Positions 28,403 through 37,583 of a DNA stretch of 46,054 nucleotides are shown piece after piece. Made by a program: the position numbers and the translations under genes. This DNA is from Cellulophaga omnivescoria (GTDB lineage: Bacteria; Bacteroidota; Bacteroidia; Flavobacteriales; Flavobacteriaceae): assembly GCF_001999725.1 (NCBI RefSeq), contig NZ_MDDP01000012.1:1-46054 (forward strand), written 5' to 3'. Below the pieces are notes generated by a model. The model saw only the letters and a list, made by a program, of their open reading frames with translations. It had not been told where the DNA came from and searched no databases. Every line of letters begins with the position of its first letter. The stretch's first letter is position 1.

Positions 28403-29368
28403 TTGAAACTATCTAGAGAATTAAAAACAGGAATAATTGTTATTGGCGGAATATTGCTATTTATAATGGGGTTTAGTTACCTAAAGGCTACACCTTTGTT
28501 TGATAATAGTAAAACCTTTTATGCTATTTATGACGATGTTGGCGGACTACAACCTGGTACGCAGGTATCTATAAATGGCTTTGCTGTTGGTAAAGTAAAT
28601 GATATTAAATTTAAAGATAAAACTGGAAAATTATTGGTGACCTTTACGGTTGATAGTGATTTTCAGTTTTCAAAAAACAGTGTTGCAGAATTGTATGATA
28701 CTGGAATAATTGGAGGAAAAGGAATTCAGATAATTCCTGTTTTTGATAACGCTACAACAGCAAAATCTGGAGACACATTAGTAACCAAAACTAAACCAGG
28801 TTTAACAGATTTAGTGCAGCAAAATTTAGCTCCATTACAAACTAAGGTAGAAGGGGCTATTTCTAATGCGGACTCACTTTTAATAAATGTAAATGATGTT
28901 TTAGATGCTAAAACAAAAAAAGATTTACAAAGTAGTATAGCTGGTTTAAATGATTTAATAAAGAGCTTTAAGATTACTACAAACTCTTTAAATAGCTTAA
29001 TGGCTAACAATAAAGAAGATTTAGAAGGCTCATTGGCTAACATAAAAAAAATAACTGATGATTTCGCTAAAATATCTACCTCATTATCTGAATCAGAGCT
29101 AGATAAAAGCATTGCGGGATTACAAAAAACGGTTGCTAACTTAGATAATTTGCTAACAAAAATAGATAAAGGTGAGGGTTCATTAGGAAAATTAATGAAC
29201 AATGAAGAACTTTACAACAATCTAGCAGGCGCATCAAAAGAGTTAGATTTACTATTACAAGATTTTAGGTTAAACCCTAAACGTTACGTAAATGTTTCTG
29301 TTTTTGGTAAAAAACAAAAAGATTATACCTTACCAGAAAACGACCCTGCTGACACTTTAAAAAACTAA
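28403..29368 (+). CDS. MlaD/MCE family phospholipid-transport protein
   Basis: The 321-residue protein starts at TTG 28403 (KLSRELKTGI) and has one N-terminal transmembrane helix (IIVIGGILLFIMGFSYL) and an MCE domain (YAIYDDVGGLQPGTQVSINGFAVGKV). A long helical C-terminal region with repeated leucines and small residues follows. MlaD-type proteins form rings that move phospholipids between the membranes with an ABC transporter. No MlaE or MlaF homologue lies in the window, so its ABC partners must be elsewhere. It follows the amidase by 33 bp and precedes the Fe-S protein genes by 17 bp. The family is firm; the cargo is inferred. Confidence 0.9.
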   Translation: MKLSRELKTGIIVIGGILLFIMGFSYLKATPLFDNSKTFYAIYDDVGGLQPGTQVSINGFAVGKVNDIKFKDKTGKLLVTFTVDSDFQFSKNSVAELYDTGIIGGKGIQIIPVFDNATTAKSGDTLVTKTKPGLTDLVQQNLAPLQTKVEGAISNADSLLINVNDVLDAKTKKDLQSSIAGLNDLIKSFKITTNSLNSLMANNKEDLEGSLANIKKITDDFAKISTSLSESELDKSIAGLQKTVANLDNLLTKIDKGEGSLGKLMNNEELYNNLAGASKELDLLLQDFRLNPKRYVNVSVFGKKQKDYTLPENDPADTLKN

Positions 29369-29385
29369 ATAACTAACTATTATAT

Positions 29386-30720
29386 ATGGATTACCTTCCC
29401 AACATTATTTTCTTACTGGTATTAGTTGCTGGTATAGGATTTTTTGCTAAAAACGTAAAAGCACTTTCTCGTAATATTAAATTAGGGAAAGATGTAGATG
29501 TAAGTGATAATAAACCACAGCGCTGGAAAAATATGGCTCGTATTGCATTAGGACAAACCAAAATGGTTGTGCGTCCTGTTGCAGGTATTTTGCACATAAT
29601 TGTTTATGTTGGTTTTATTATTATAAACATTGAAGTACTAGAAATTATTTTAGACGGATTACTTGGTACACACCGTATTTTTGCGCCATTAGGTGTTGTT
29701 TATGATGTGTTAATTGGTTCTTTTGAAATTTTAGCGTTTTTAGTAATTGTTTCGGTTGTTATCTTTTGGGTAAGAAGAAATGTTATAAAAATTCAACGTT
29801 TTTTAAAGCCAGAAATGAAAGGTTGGCCTAAAAAAGATGGAAACCTTATTTTGTATATTGAGTTTGTGTTAATGACGCTTTTTTTAACAATGAATGCAGC
29901 AGATTTTCAATTACAAACTATAGATGCCTTGCATTATGTTAAAGCCGGTTCGTTTCCTGTTAGTCAGTTTATAGCGCCATTGTTTAGTGGTATGTCAGAG
30001 GCTAGTTTAATAGTAGTAGAACGTTCTGCTTGGTGGTTACACATAATAGGTATTTTACTTTTCTTAAATTACCTTTACTATTCTAAGCACTTACATATTT
30101 TATTAGCTTTCCCTAATACGTACTATGGAAAAGTAAAACCAAAAGGACAATTAGATAACCTTGAGGCTGTAACAGCAGAGGTTAAAATGATGATGGATCC
30201 AGATGCAGATCCATTTGCAGCACCAGCAGAGGGAGCAGATGAGGCTGCAGAGCCAGACAAGTTTGGAGCATCAGACGTTACAGATTTAAACTGGGTGCAG
30301 TTGTTAAATTCATATACCTGTACGGAGTGTGGTAGGTGTACTAGTGAGTGTCCTGCCAATCAAACAGGTAAATTATTATCGCCAAGAAAGATAATGATGG
30401 ATACCAGAGATAGGCTTCAGGAAGTAGGTAATAATATAGACAAAAATAAAGGCGAGTTTGTAGCAGACGGCAAACAATTATTAGGAGATTACATTACAGA
30501 AGAAGAGCTATGGGCGTGTACATCATGTAATGCCTGTACAGAGGCTTGTCCTGTTAGTATAGACCCATTATCTATAATTATGGATATGCGTCGTTACTTG
30601 GTAATGGAGCAGTCTGCAGCACCATCAGATTTAAATAATATGATGGGAAATATAGAAAACAACGGGGCGCCTTGGCCATTTAATCAAATGGATAGGTTAA
30701 ACTGGAAAAACGAATCTTAA
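29386..30720 (+). CDS. Membrane (Fe-S) protein, HdrC-like with NarI-type membrane domain
   Basis: The 444-residue protein has an N-terminal membrane domain of about five helices (starting DYLPNIIFLLVLVAGIGFF) with paired histidines in the membrane, as in heme-b-binding NarI-type subunits. It also has a cytoplasmic C-terminal half with two [4Fe-4S] motifs, CTECGRCTSECP at residue 312 and CTSCNACTEACP at 378. This layout is that of membrane heterodisulfide-reductase-like or glycolate-oxidase-like electron carriers. The next gene, 19 bp downstream, encodes the matching CCG-domain protein. Together they probably pass electrons between quinones and a cytoplasmic thiol or other partner. No donor enzyme is adjacent. 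The module lies in an envelope cluster with amidase and MCE genes, which is odd. Confidence 0.85.
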   Translation: MDYLPNIIFLLVLVAGIGFFAKNVKALSRNIKLGKDVDVSDNKPQRWKNMARIALGQTKMVVRPVAGILHIIVYVGFIIINIEVLEIILDGLLGTHRIFAPLGVVYDVLIGSFEILAFLVIVSVVIFWVRRNVIKIQRFLKPEMKGWPKKDGNLILYIEFVLMTLFLTMNAADFQLQTIDALHYVKAGSFPVSQFIAPLFSGMSEASLIVVERSAWWLHIIGILLFLNYLYYSKHLHILLAFPNTYYGKVKPKGQLDNLEAVTAEVKMMMDPDADPFAAPAEGADEAAEPDKFGASDVTDLNWVQLLNSYTCTECGRCTSECPANQTGKLLSPRKIMMDTRDRLQEVGNNIDKNKGEFVADGKQLLGDYITEEELWACTSCNACTEACPVSIDPLSIIMDMRRYLVMEQSAAPSDLNNMMGNIENNGAPWPFNQMDRLNWKNES

Positions 30721-30739
30721 ATAGAAATCCAAAATATTT

Positions 30740-31531
30740 ATGAGTAACGAATTAAAAGTGCCAACAATGGCAGAGTTATTTGCCGAGGGTAAACAACCAG
30801 AAGTTTTATTTTGGGTTGGTTGTGCAGGAAGTTTTGACGATAGAGCAAAAAAAATTACCAAAGCATTTGTAAAAATTTTAAATAAAGCAAACGTTAGTTT
30901 TGCTGTTTTAGGAACAGAAGAAAGCTGTACAGGAGATCCAGCAAAAAGAGCAGGAAACGAATTTTTATTTCAAATGCAAGCAGTTACCAATATAGAGGTA
31001 ATGAATGCTTATGAAGTTAAAAAAGTAGTTACAGCTTGTCCGCACTGTTTTAATACTATAAAAAATGAATACCCAGGGTTGGGTGGTAACTATGACGTAG
31101 TTCATCATACGCAGTTTTTAAAAGATTTATTAGCTGAAGGAAGAATTACTATGGAAGGTGGCCAATATAAAGGTAAACGTATTACTTTTCATGATCCTTG
31201 TTATTTAGGAAGAGCAAATGGTGTGTATGAAGCTCCAAGAGATTTAATACGTAAGTTAGATGCAGAGCTTGTAGAAATGAAAAACTGCAAGAAAAAGGGA
31301 TTATGTTGTGGTGCTGGTGGTGCACAAATGTTTAAGGAGCCAGAAAATGGTAACAAGGATGTTAATGTAGAACGTACAGAGCAAGCCTTAGGTACTAAAC
31401 CAGAAATTATTGCTGCAGGTTGTCCTTTTTGTAATACAATGATGACAGACGGCGTTAAGAGTAAAGAAAAAGAAGGAGAAGTAGAAGTTTTGGATATTGC
31501 AGAACTTATTGCTAATGCAGAAGATTTATAA
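30740..31531 (+). CDS. (Fe-S)-binding CCG-domain protein, HdrB-like
   Basis: The 263-residue protein carries one complete cysteine-rich CCG motif: Cys154, Cys189-Cys190-Gly191 and Cys228-xx-Cys231. A first, degenerate copy has Cys28, Cys63 (in ESCTG, not CCG) and Cys100-xx-Cys103. In HdrB-type subunits these cysteines hold a noncubane [4Fe-4S] cluster that reduces disulfides; the second copy here could do so, while the first is modified. It starts 19 bp after the HdrC-like gene and almost surely forms a complex with it. The physiological disulfide or other substrate is unknown; the bacillithiol gene bshA a few genes downstream makes a thiol partner conceivable, but this is speculation. Confidence 0.85.
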   Translation: MSNELKVPTMAELFAEGKQPEVLFWVGCAGSFDDRAKKITKAFVKILNKANVSFAVLGTEESCTGDPAKRAGNEFLFQMQAVTNIEVMNAYEVKKVVTACPHCFNTIKNEYPGLGGNYDVVHHTQFLKDLLAEGRITMEGGQYKGKRITFHDPCYLGRANGVYEAPRDLIRKLDAELVEMKNCKKKGLCCGAGGAQMFKEPENGNKDVNVERTEQALGTKPEIIAAGCPFCNTMMTDGVKSKEKEGEVEVLDIAELIANAEDL

Positions 31532-31599
31532 AAAAATCTTTATGGTAGAGAGGAAGTTTTATAAAAAATAAACGTCTATTTACTTTTAATAAAATAATT

Positions 31600-32082
31600 A
31601 TGCTAGTAGATTTTAAAGATTTGCCAGATACATCTCGTATTTGGATATACCAGGCCAATAGGTCTTTAACTCCAGAAGAGTTAGCAGAGATAAAAGAGGG
31701 GCTAGATGCTTTTATTGTAGATTGGACTGCTCACGGGAGTAACCTAACTGCAGGTTATGAAATAAAATACAAACGTTTTATAGTGTTAGGTTTAGACCAA
31801 ACCAATGCTTCTGCAACAGGTTGTTCTATAGATGCCTCAGTACGTTTTATTCAAAGTTTAGAGCAAAAATATAATATAGATTTGTTAGATAAGATGAATG
31901 TATCTTACAAACAAGGAGAATTTGTAGCTTACAAAACTTTGGTAGATTTTAAAAAGATGGCTAAAAATAAATCGGTCTCTAAAAAAACTATTGTATTTAA
32001 CAATCTTGTAGCTAATAAGCACGAGTATTTAAACCACTGGGAAGTTCCTGCAGAAGAAAGTTGGCACAGTAGGTTTATGTAA
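31600..32082 (+). CDS. Conserved Bacteroidetes protein of 160 residues, unknown function
   Basis: The product begins MLVDFKDLPDTSRIWIYQ and contains a mid-region YEIKYKRFIVLGLDQ, followed by ATGCSIDASVRFIQ, and ends EVPAEESWHSRFM. I recognise it as a protein widespread in Flavobacteriia, in some annotations called an ABC transporter ATPase, but there is no Walker A, Walker B or ABC signature here, so that name is not supported. It has no signal peptide or membrane segment and should be cytoplasmic. A single Cys in ATGCSID near residue 74 looks conserved in the family. It lies 68 bp after the HdrB-like gene and may share its transcript. Function unknown. Confidence 0.75.
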   Translation: MLVDFKDLPDTSRIWIYQANRSLTPEELAEIKEGLDAFIVDWTAHGSNLTAGYEIKYKRFIVLGLDQTNASATGCSIDASVRFIQSLEQKYNIDLLDKMNVSYKQGEFVAYKTLVDFKKMAKNKSVSKKTIVFNNLVANKHEYLNHWEVPAEESWHSRFM

Positions 32083-32161
32083 TATAAAGTTCTCCCCAAA
32101 TCTTTTATACTTACTAAGTAAAGTTCTTAACCTACAGATTTACTTAAAAACAAACCTGTTT

Positions 32162-32169
32162 TACATTCG
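32162..32169 (+). promoter_or_regulatory. Possible -7 element just before the GH3 gene
   Basis: TACATTCG differs at one fixed position from TAnnTTTG, with TTTA 19 bp upstream (32139-32142). It lies only 3 bp before the ATG at 32173, so the mRNA would start at or very close to the start codon. Weak support; a different promoter upstream is possible. Confidence 0.2.
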
Positions 32170-32172
32170 TTT

Positions 32173-35109
32173 ATGCGGTTATTAGTTACATTTTCTTTAT
32201 TTTTTTTTAGTTTTTTAGTAGTTAATGCTCAAGAATTAGATTCTTTAGTTACTACAGTAGACCCTTTAGTAACAAAGGATTCTATTTTACAAAAAAAATG
32301 GGTAGATGCACAGTACAGCGCTATGACTTTAGATGAAAAAGTAGGGCAGCTGTTTATGGTTAGTGTTGCATCAAACCAAAATAAACAAAGTACAGATAAA
32401 ATAAAAGAGCTGATATTAAAGGAAAATATTGGCGGTGTCATTTTTTCTAAAGGAGGACCTGTACGGCAAGCAAAGTTAACTAACACATACCAAAAAGCAG
32501 CAAAAATACCTCTATTAATAGGTATGGATGCAGAGTGGGGTTTGGCAATGCGTTTAGATTCTACCTATGCTTTTCCTTGGAATATGACTTTAGGTGCCAT
32601 AAAAAATAATGCCGTTGTAGAAAAAGTAGCTCAGCAAATAGGTGAGCACGCTAAACGTTTAGGAGTACAAATTAACTTTGCGCCAGATATAGATATAAAT
32701 ACCAATCCATTAAACCCTATTATAGGTAATAGATCGTTTGGAGAAGATAAAGACAACGTAGCTAAAATGGGGATAGCTTTTGTAAACGGATTTGAAAAAG
32801 CCGGTATATTGTCTAGCGGAAAACATTTTCCAGGGCACGGAGATACGTCAACAGATTCTCACAAAACATTACCTGTAATTAACTTTTCAAAAGAAAGGCT
32901 AGATAGTATTGAACTTTATCCGTTTAAAAAACTCATAAATAACGGAAAATTAAGTAGTGTAATGATTGCACATTTAAATATACCCAGTTTAGAGTCAAGA
33001 TCAAATTATCCTTCATCATTATCAGAAAATATTGTGACTAATTTATTACAGAATAAATTGCAATATAAAGGTTTAATTTTTACTGATGCGCTAAATATGA
33101 AAGGTGTAGCAAACCACTCAGATCCAGGGGATACAGATTTAACAGCTTTTTTGGCAGGTAATGATATTTTGTTAATGCCTTTAGATGTAAGAAAAGGGAA
33201 GCAAAAAATAATTGAAGCCTATAATTATGGGGTTGTAACAGAGGAGAGATTAGCACGTTCTGTAAAAAAAATATTAAAAGCAAAATACAAGGCAAATTTG
33301 CATAATAACAAGCTGGTGAGTCTTAAAAATTTGTATAATGATTTAAATACTTTAAGTAACGATTTGGTGTATGAAGAGGCAATTGAAGAAGCTATCACCG
33401 TTGTTAAAAATAAATTAGACCTTTTGCCTATTGCAAAGTTAGAAAACAAAAAAATAGCTTATCTAAGTTTGGGTAACGCTTCTGGAGAAGATTTTATACA
33501 AGAGCTTAAAAAATACACAACAGTTACTGAAGTGAAAGAAGACAACCTTCAAATTTTACTACAAAAATTACAACAATTTAATATTGTTATAATAGGACAT
33601 CACAAAAGTAATGCTAGCCCTTGGAAATCTTATCAATTTTCAACTAAAGATGCAGAAATTGTAAAAGCAGTATCCTCGTTAAGAACATCAAATTCTGTTT
33701 TAGTGAATTTTGCTAAGCCGTATACGCTTTTAAATACGGACTTAAGTACATTGGATGGTGTAGTTATAGGATATCAAAATAGCACGTTGGCACAACAGAA
33801 AACTGCTCAATTATTATTTGGAGCTATAGGAGCAAAAGGTAATTTACCTGTCTCTATAAGTACTAAATACCCAGTAGGTACAGGAATAAAATTTGAATCG
33901 TTAAAAAGATTAGGGTATGATTATCCTGAGCGTGTAGGTTTAAGCACTTACGGACTACGCAGAATAGATACACTAGTTACCGCAGGTATAGACTCATTAA
34001 TGTTTCCTGGGGCACAGGTATTAGTTGCACGTAAGGGAAAAGTGGTATACCACAAAAGCTTTGGTAAGCCTACATACGAGTCTAATGAAAAAATTACCAA
34101 TAATTATATCTATGACCTTGCCTCTGTAACCAAAATTTTAGGGACACTGCCAATGATTATGAAAATGGAAGAAGAGAATAAAATAGCGTTAAATAATACG
34201 TTTAAAGATCTAATTCCGGAATATGCAGATACAGAGTTAAAAGATGTTACTGTGTTAAAAGCGCTGTCTCATTACGGTAGGCTACCAGCTTGGATAGCTT
34301 TTTATGTGAGTACGTTAGATAATAACAGAAAACCCTCTAGAGAATTTTATAGTAGTAAAAAGTCTGCGGATTATCCGTATAAAGTTTTTGATCATTTATA
34401 TTTAACAAGAGCCTACAAAGACTCAATTTATAATAGAATAGGAAGGCAAGATTTAAAATCTAATAGGTATAGGTATAGTGATGTAGGCTACTATGTTTTT
34501 AAAAAATATATAGAAGATACTTATAAGAATGATTTAGATAAATTGGTAGATGATTTTTTGTACCAACCAATAGGAGCAAACCGTACAGCATACAATCCTT
34601 TAGAGAAGTATTCTAAAGATATGATAGTGCCATCAGAAAAAGATAATTATTACCGTTATGCAATCGTGCAGGGTTATGTTCATGATATGGGAGCGGCAAT
34701 GCAAGGCGGTGTAGGAGGTCATGCAGGTTTATTTAGTAATGCTAATGATGTTGCTAAAATTATGCAAATGTATTTGCAAGGAGGCTATTACGGAGGCAAA
34801 CGCTACTTTAACGAACGGACTATAAAAAAATTTAATACCTGTTATTTTTGTGACGAAGATGTGCGTAGGGGAGTAGGTTTTGATAAGCCACAGTTAAAAG
34901 GCTCAGGATCTACATGCGGTTGCGTCTCTAGAAAAAGTTTTGGACATAGTGGTTTTACAGGCACTTATACTTGGGCAGATCCTGATGAAGAAATTGTATA
35001 TGTATTTTTGTCTAACAGAACATATCCTACTCAAAACAACAACCTTTTAGTTAAATCTGGGTTAAGAACCAGAATTCAGCAAGTAATTTACGACGCTATA
35101 CTAAATTAA
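32173..35109 (+). CDS. Glycoside hydrolase family 3 fused to a class C beta-lactamase-type domain
   Basis: The 978-residue exported protein (signal MRLLVTFSLFFFSFLVVNA) has two enzyme units. Residues 45-375 are a GH3 domain of the NagZ type with KHFPGHGDTSTDSHKTLPV (His222, Asp228 and His230 among the family's catalytic residues) and nucleophile Asp305 in FTDALNM; a second GH3 alpha/beta region follows to about 565. Residues 590-978 form a serine beta-lactamase/PBP4* type domain with Ser651-x-x-Lys654 (SVTK), YSDVGYY and HSGFTGT. NagZ-type enzymes remove GlcNAc from wall fragments; the second domain may be an esterase or D,D-peptidase. The fusion is common in Bacteroidetes. It precedes bshA by 18 bp. 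Confidence 0.92.
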   Translation: MRLLVTFSLFFFSFLVVNAQELDSLVTTVDPLVTKDSILQKKWVDAQYSAMTLDEKVGQLFMVSVASNQNKQSTDKIKELILKENIGGVIFSKGGPVRQAKLTNTYQKAAKIPLLIGMDAEWGLAMRLDSTYAFPWNMTLGAIKNNAVVEKVAQQIGEHAKRLGVQINFAPDIDINTNPLNPIIGNRSFGEDKDNVAKMGIAFVNGFEKAGILSSGKHFPGHGDTSTDSHKTLPVINFSKERLDSIELYPFKKLINNGKLSSVMIAHLNIPSLESRSNYPSSLSENIVTNLLQNKLQYKGLIFTDALNMKGVANHSDPGDTDLTAFLAGNDILLMPLDVRKGKQKIIEAYNYGVVTEERLARSVKKILKAKYKANLHNNKLVSLKNLYNDLNTLSNDLVYEEAIEEAITVVKNKLDLLPIAKLENKKIAYLSLGNASGEDFIQELKKYTTVTEVKEDNLQILLQKLQQFNIVIIGHHKSNASPWKSYQFSTKDAEIVKAVSSLRTSNSVLVNFAKPYTLLNTDLSTLDGVVIGYQNSTLAQQKTAQLLFGAIGAKGNLPVSISTKYPVGTGIKFESLKRLGYDYPERVGLSTYGLRRIDTLVTAGIDSLMFPGAQVLVARKGKVVYHKSFGKPTYESNEKITNNYIYDLASVTKILGTLPMIMKMEEENKIALNNTFKDLIPEYADTELKDVTVLKALSHYGRLPAWIAFYVSTLDNNRKPSREFYSSKKSADYPYKVFDHLYLTRAYKDSIYNRIGRQDLKSNRYRYSDVGYYVFKKYIEDTYKNDLDKLVDDFLYQPIGANRTAYNPLEKYSKDMIVPSEKDNYYRYAIVQGYVHDMGAAMQGGVGGHAGLFSNANDVAKIMQMYLQGGYYGGKRYFNERTIKKFNTCYFCDEDVRRGVGFDKPQLKGSGSTCGCVSRKSFGHSGFTGTYTWADPDEEIVYVFLSNRTYPTQNNNLLVKSGLRTRIQQVIYDAILN

Positions 35110-35127
35110 AATATTAATTTTGCTAGA

Positions 35128-36273
35128 ATGAAAATAGCTATTGTTTGTTACCCAACGTTTGGGGGAAGTGGTGTTGTAGCCACAGAGTTAGGAATTGCAC
35201 TTGCTAATAGAGGTCATGAAATACATTTTGTTACATATAGGCAGCCTGTAAGATTAGAGTTGTTAAACGAACGTATACATTTTCATGAGGTAAATGTTCC
35301 CGAATATCCACTTTTTAAATACCAACCTTATGAGCTAGCATTATCTAGTAAATTGGTAGATACTGTTAAGTTTTTTGGAATAGAATTACTTCATGTTCAC
35401 TATGCAATTCCACATGCTTATGCAGGTTATATGGCTAAAAAAATGCTAGAAGAAGAAGGCATTTATATTCCTATGGTAACTACCCTTCATGGTACAGACA
35501 TAACTTTAGTTGGTAAGCATCCTTTTTACAAACCAGCAGTTACATTTAGTATAAATAAGTCTGAAGTAGTTACCTCGGTATCAGAAAACTTAAAGCAGAG
35601 TACCTTAGATCTTTTTCATATTAAAAAAGAGATAAATGTAATTCCAAACTTCATAGATAAAAGTAATTACAATGCAGATTATACAGATTGTCAACGTTCT
35701 TTAATGGCAAATGATGATGAGCGAATTATAACACACATTAGTAACTTTAGAAAGGTAAAAAGAATACCAGATGTTGTGCAAATATTTAAGAAAATTGTTG
35801 ATGTAACAGCAGCCAAATTAATAATGGTTGGTGAGGGTCCTGAAAAAGAAAAAGCAGAACAATTAGCAGAAGATTTAGGAATAAAAGACAAAGTTGTTTT
35901 CTTAGGAAATAGCAACGAGGTAGATCGTATTTTATGTTTTACAGATTTGTTTTTATTACCTTCAGAAACAGAAAGTTTTGGATTGGCAGCTTTAGAGGCA
36001 ATGATGCATAGAGTACCGGTAATATCTAGTAATACAGGTGGTATACCAGAAGTTAATGTAGATGGCGTAACTGGTTACATGAGTAATGTTGGTGATGTAG
36101 ATAGTATGGCATTAAATGCATTAAAGATTTTAAAGGATGATGCAACATTAAACACTTTTAAAGATAATGCGGAAAAAGAGGCACATAAATTTGACATCAT
36201 AAATATTCTTCCAATGTATGAAAAAGTTTATGAAGAAGCCTTTAACAAATACTATAAAAATACACATCAATAA
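35128..36273 (+). CDS. bshA: N-acetyl-alpha-D-glucosaminyl L-malate synthase BshA
   Basis: The 381-residue GT4 glycosyltransferase matches BshA: MKIAIVCYPTFGGSGVVATELG at the start, HVHYAIPHAYAGYMAK, LHGTDITLVG, VIPNFID, and the donor-site acidic motif SETESFGLAALEAM near residue 285. BshA joins UDP-GlcNAc to L-malate, the first step of bacillithiol synthesis in the cytoplasm. bshB and bshC are not in the window and must be elsewhere. It follows the GH3 gene by 18 bp, so the two are probably co-transcribed, though their roles differ. The start at ATG 35128 is the usual one for the family. Confidence 0.93.
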   Translation: MKIAIVCYPTFGGSGVVATELGIALANRGHEIHFVTYRQPVRLELLNERIHFHEVNVPEYPLFKYQPYELALSSKLVDTVKFFGIELLHVHYAIPHAYAGYMAKKMLEEEGIYIPMVTTLHGTDITLVGKHPFYKPAVTFSINKSEVVTSVSENLKQSTLDLFHIKKEINVIPNFIDKSNYNADYTDCQRSLMANDDERIITHISNFRKVKRIPDVVQIFKKIVDVTAAKLIMVGEGPEKEKAEQLAEDLGIKDKVVFLGNSNEVDRILCFTDLFLLPSETESFGLAALEAMMHRVPVISSNTGGIPEVNVDGVTGYMSNVGDVDSMALNALKILKDDATLNTFKDNAEKEAHKFDIINILPMYEKVYEEAFNKYYKNTHQ

Positions 36274-36382
36274 GTTTTGTTAAAAGCTGTTTTATATCGA
36301 TGAAAGCTACTGTTTACACGATTTTGTTGGACGTAGTTTGCTAACAGAATAACTTCGTAATCTTATTTGGGAAAATTAGATT

Positions 36383-37564
36383 ATGAAAAATATTAAGGTT
36401 GGTGTTTTAGTTATTTTACTTCATACCGTTGGGACTGTTTGGGCTCAAGATTTACAACTTACAGCTAAAGATAGTATTGTTAAAAGTTCTTGGATGTTTG
36501 GTCTTGGATATAATTTTGTTGATGACTCTGGAGATGTTTTTGATGAATTATTTGATGTAGATAAACAATGGAATTCAGTAGCTTTTCCATCTAGAGTTAG
36601 TATTGGAAAATATTTTGAAAGTGGTATAGGTCTAGAGGCTATTGGTAGTTATAATAAGTATAAAATAGGTAAAATTGTAGATGGGGCTGTAAACTTAAAT
36701 GAAACAGACTACTATGCTATTGATGCAAGAGTAAGTTACGATTTAAACAAAATTATAGGACAAACTGCTTGGTTTGATCCATATATTGGTGTAGGATTAG
36801 GATATACAGATGCTAATAATAATGGCCGAGGAACGTATAATGGAGTTGTAGGTTTTAGAACTTGGATTACAGACCGTATCGGTTTGGACTTTAATTCTTC
36901 TGGTAAATGGGCAATGGATAAAGGCGACGGAGTAACAAACCATTTGCAACATGCAGTTGGTGTTGTATATCAATTTAAAGCAGAAAAAGAACTTTCTAAA
37001 AAGGGATTAGAGAAACAAGCTCAGATAGAAGAAATTTTAAAAGAGAGGCAACGTGTAGCCGATTCTACTGCATTGGCTAAACAACAAGAGGAAGAAGCGA
37101 GGCAGTTAGCAGAGCGTCTTAAAAAAGAAGAAGAAGCTAACCGATTAGCTCAAATTGAAAAAGAGAAACTTGAGGCCTTAATTCAAAGAAAAGAAGATTT
37201 ACAGAATAAAATAAATAGTTTAGGGAGTATCAACTTTGCTTTAAATAGCTCTTATTTAGATAAAAATTCTAAGAAAACCTTAGCAGCTATAGCAGAACTA
37301 TTAAAAGAAAATCCTACCGTAGTTGTTAAACTTGGTGCGTATACAGACTCAAGAGGTACAAATAAGTATAATTTGTGGTTGTCACAGCGCAGAATGCAAA
37401 GATCTTTAGATTATTTATTATCTAAGGGAGTAATAGCATCTAATGTTAATGCTAATGCTTACGGAGAAGAAGTACTATTAAATGATTGTTTAGATGGAGT
37501 ATATTGTACAGAGCAAGAGCACAAAATTAACCGAAGAATAGAGATTTTAGTAGAAAAATTATAA
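36383..37564 (+). CDS. OmpA family outer-membrane protein
   Basis: The 393-residue protein has a signal peptide (MKNIKVGVLVILLHTVGTVWA), an N-terminal beta-barrel (residues 30-200, with GLGYNFVDDSGD and YIGVGLGYTDANNN), a charged helical linker rich in E, K and A (about 205-270), and a C-terminal OmpA peptidoglycan-binding domain (GAYTDSRGTNKYNLWLSQRR and NRRIEILVEK). The barrel anchors the protein in the outer membrane and the C-terminal domain holds the wall. The gene is preceded by 109 bp without a gene and is followed 19 bp later by the MBOAT gene. It may be transcribed with the acyltransferase pair, but a functional link is not shown. Confidence 0.9.
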   Translation: MKNIKVGVLVILLHTVGTVWAQDLQLTAKDSIVKSSWMFGLGYNFVDDSGDVFDELFDVDKQWNSVAFPSRVSIGKYFESGIGLEAIGSYNKYKIGKIVDGAVNLNETDYYAIDARVSYDLNKIIGQTAWFDPYIGVGLGYTDANNNGRGTYNGVVGFRTWITDRIGLDFNSSGKWAMDKGDGVTNHLQHAVGVVYQFKAEKELSKKGLEKQAQIEEILKERQRVADSTALAKQQEEEARQLAERLKKEEEANRLAQIEKEKLEALIQRKEDLQNKINSLGSINFALNSSYLDKNSKKTLAAIAELLKENPTVVVKLGAYTDSRGTNKYNLWLSQRRMQRSLDYLLSKGVIASNVNANAYGEEVLLNDCLDGVYCTEQEHKINRRIEILVEKL

Positions 37565-37583
37565 TAACCTAAACCAAATTTTA

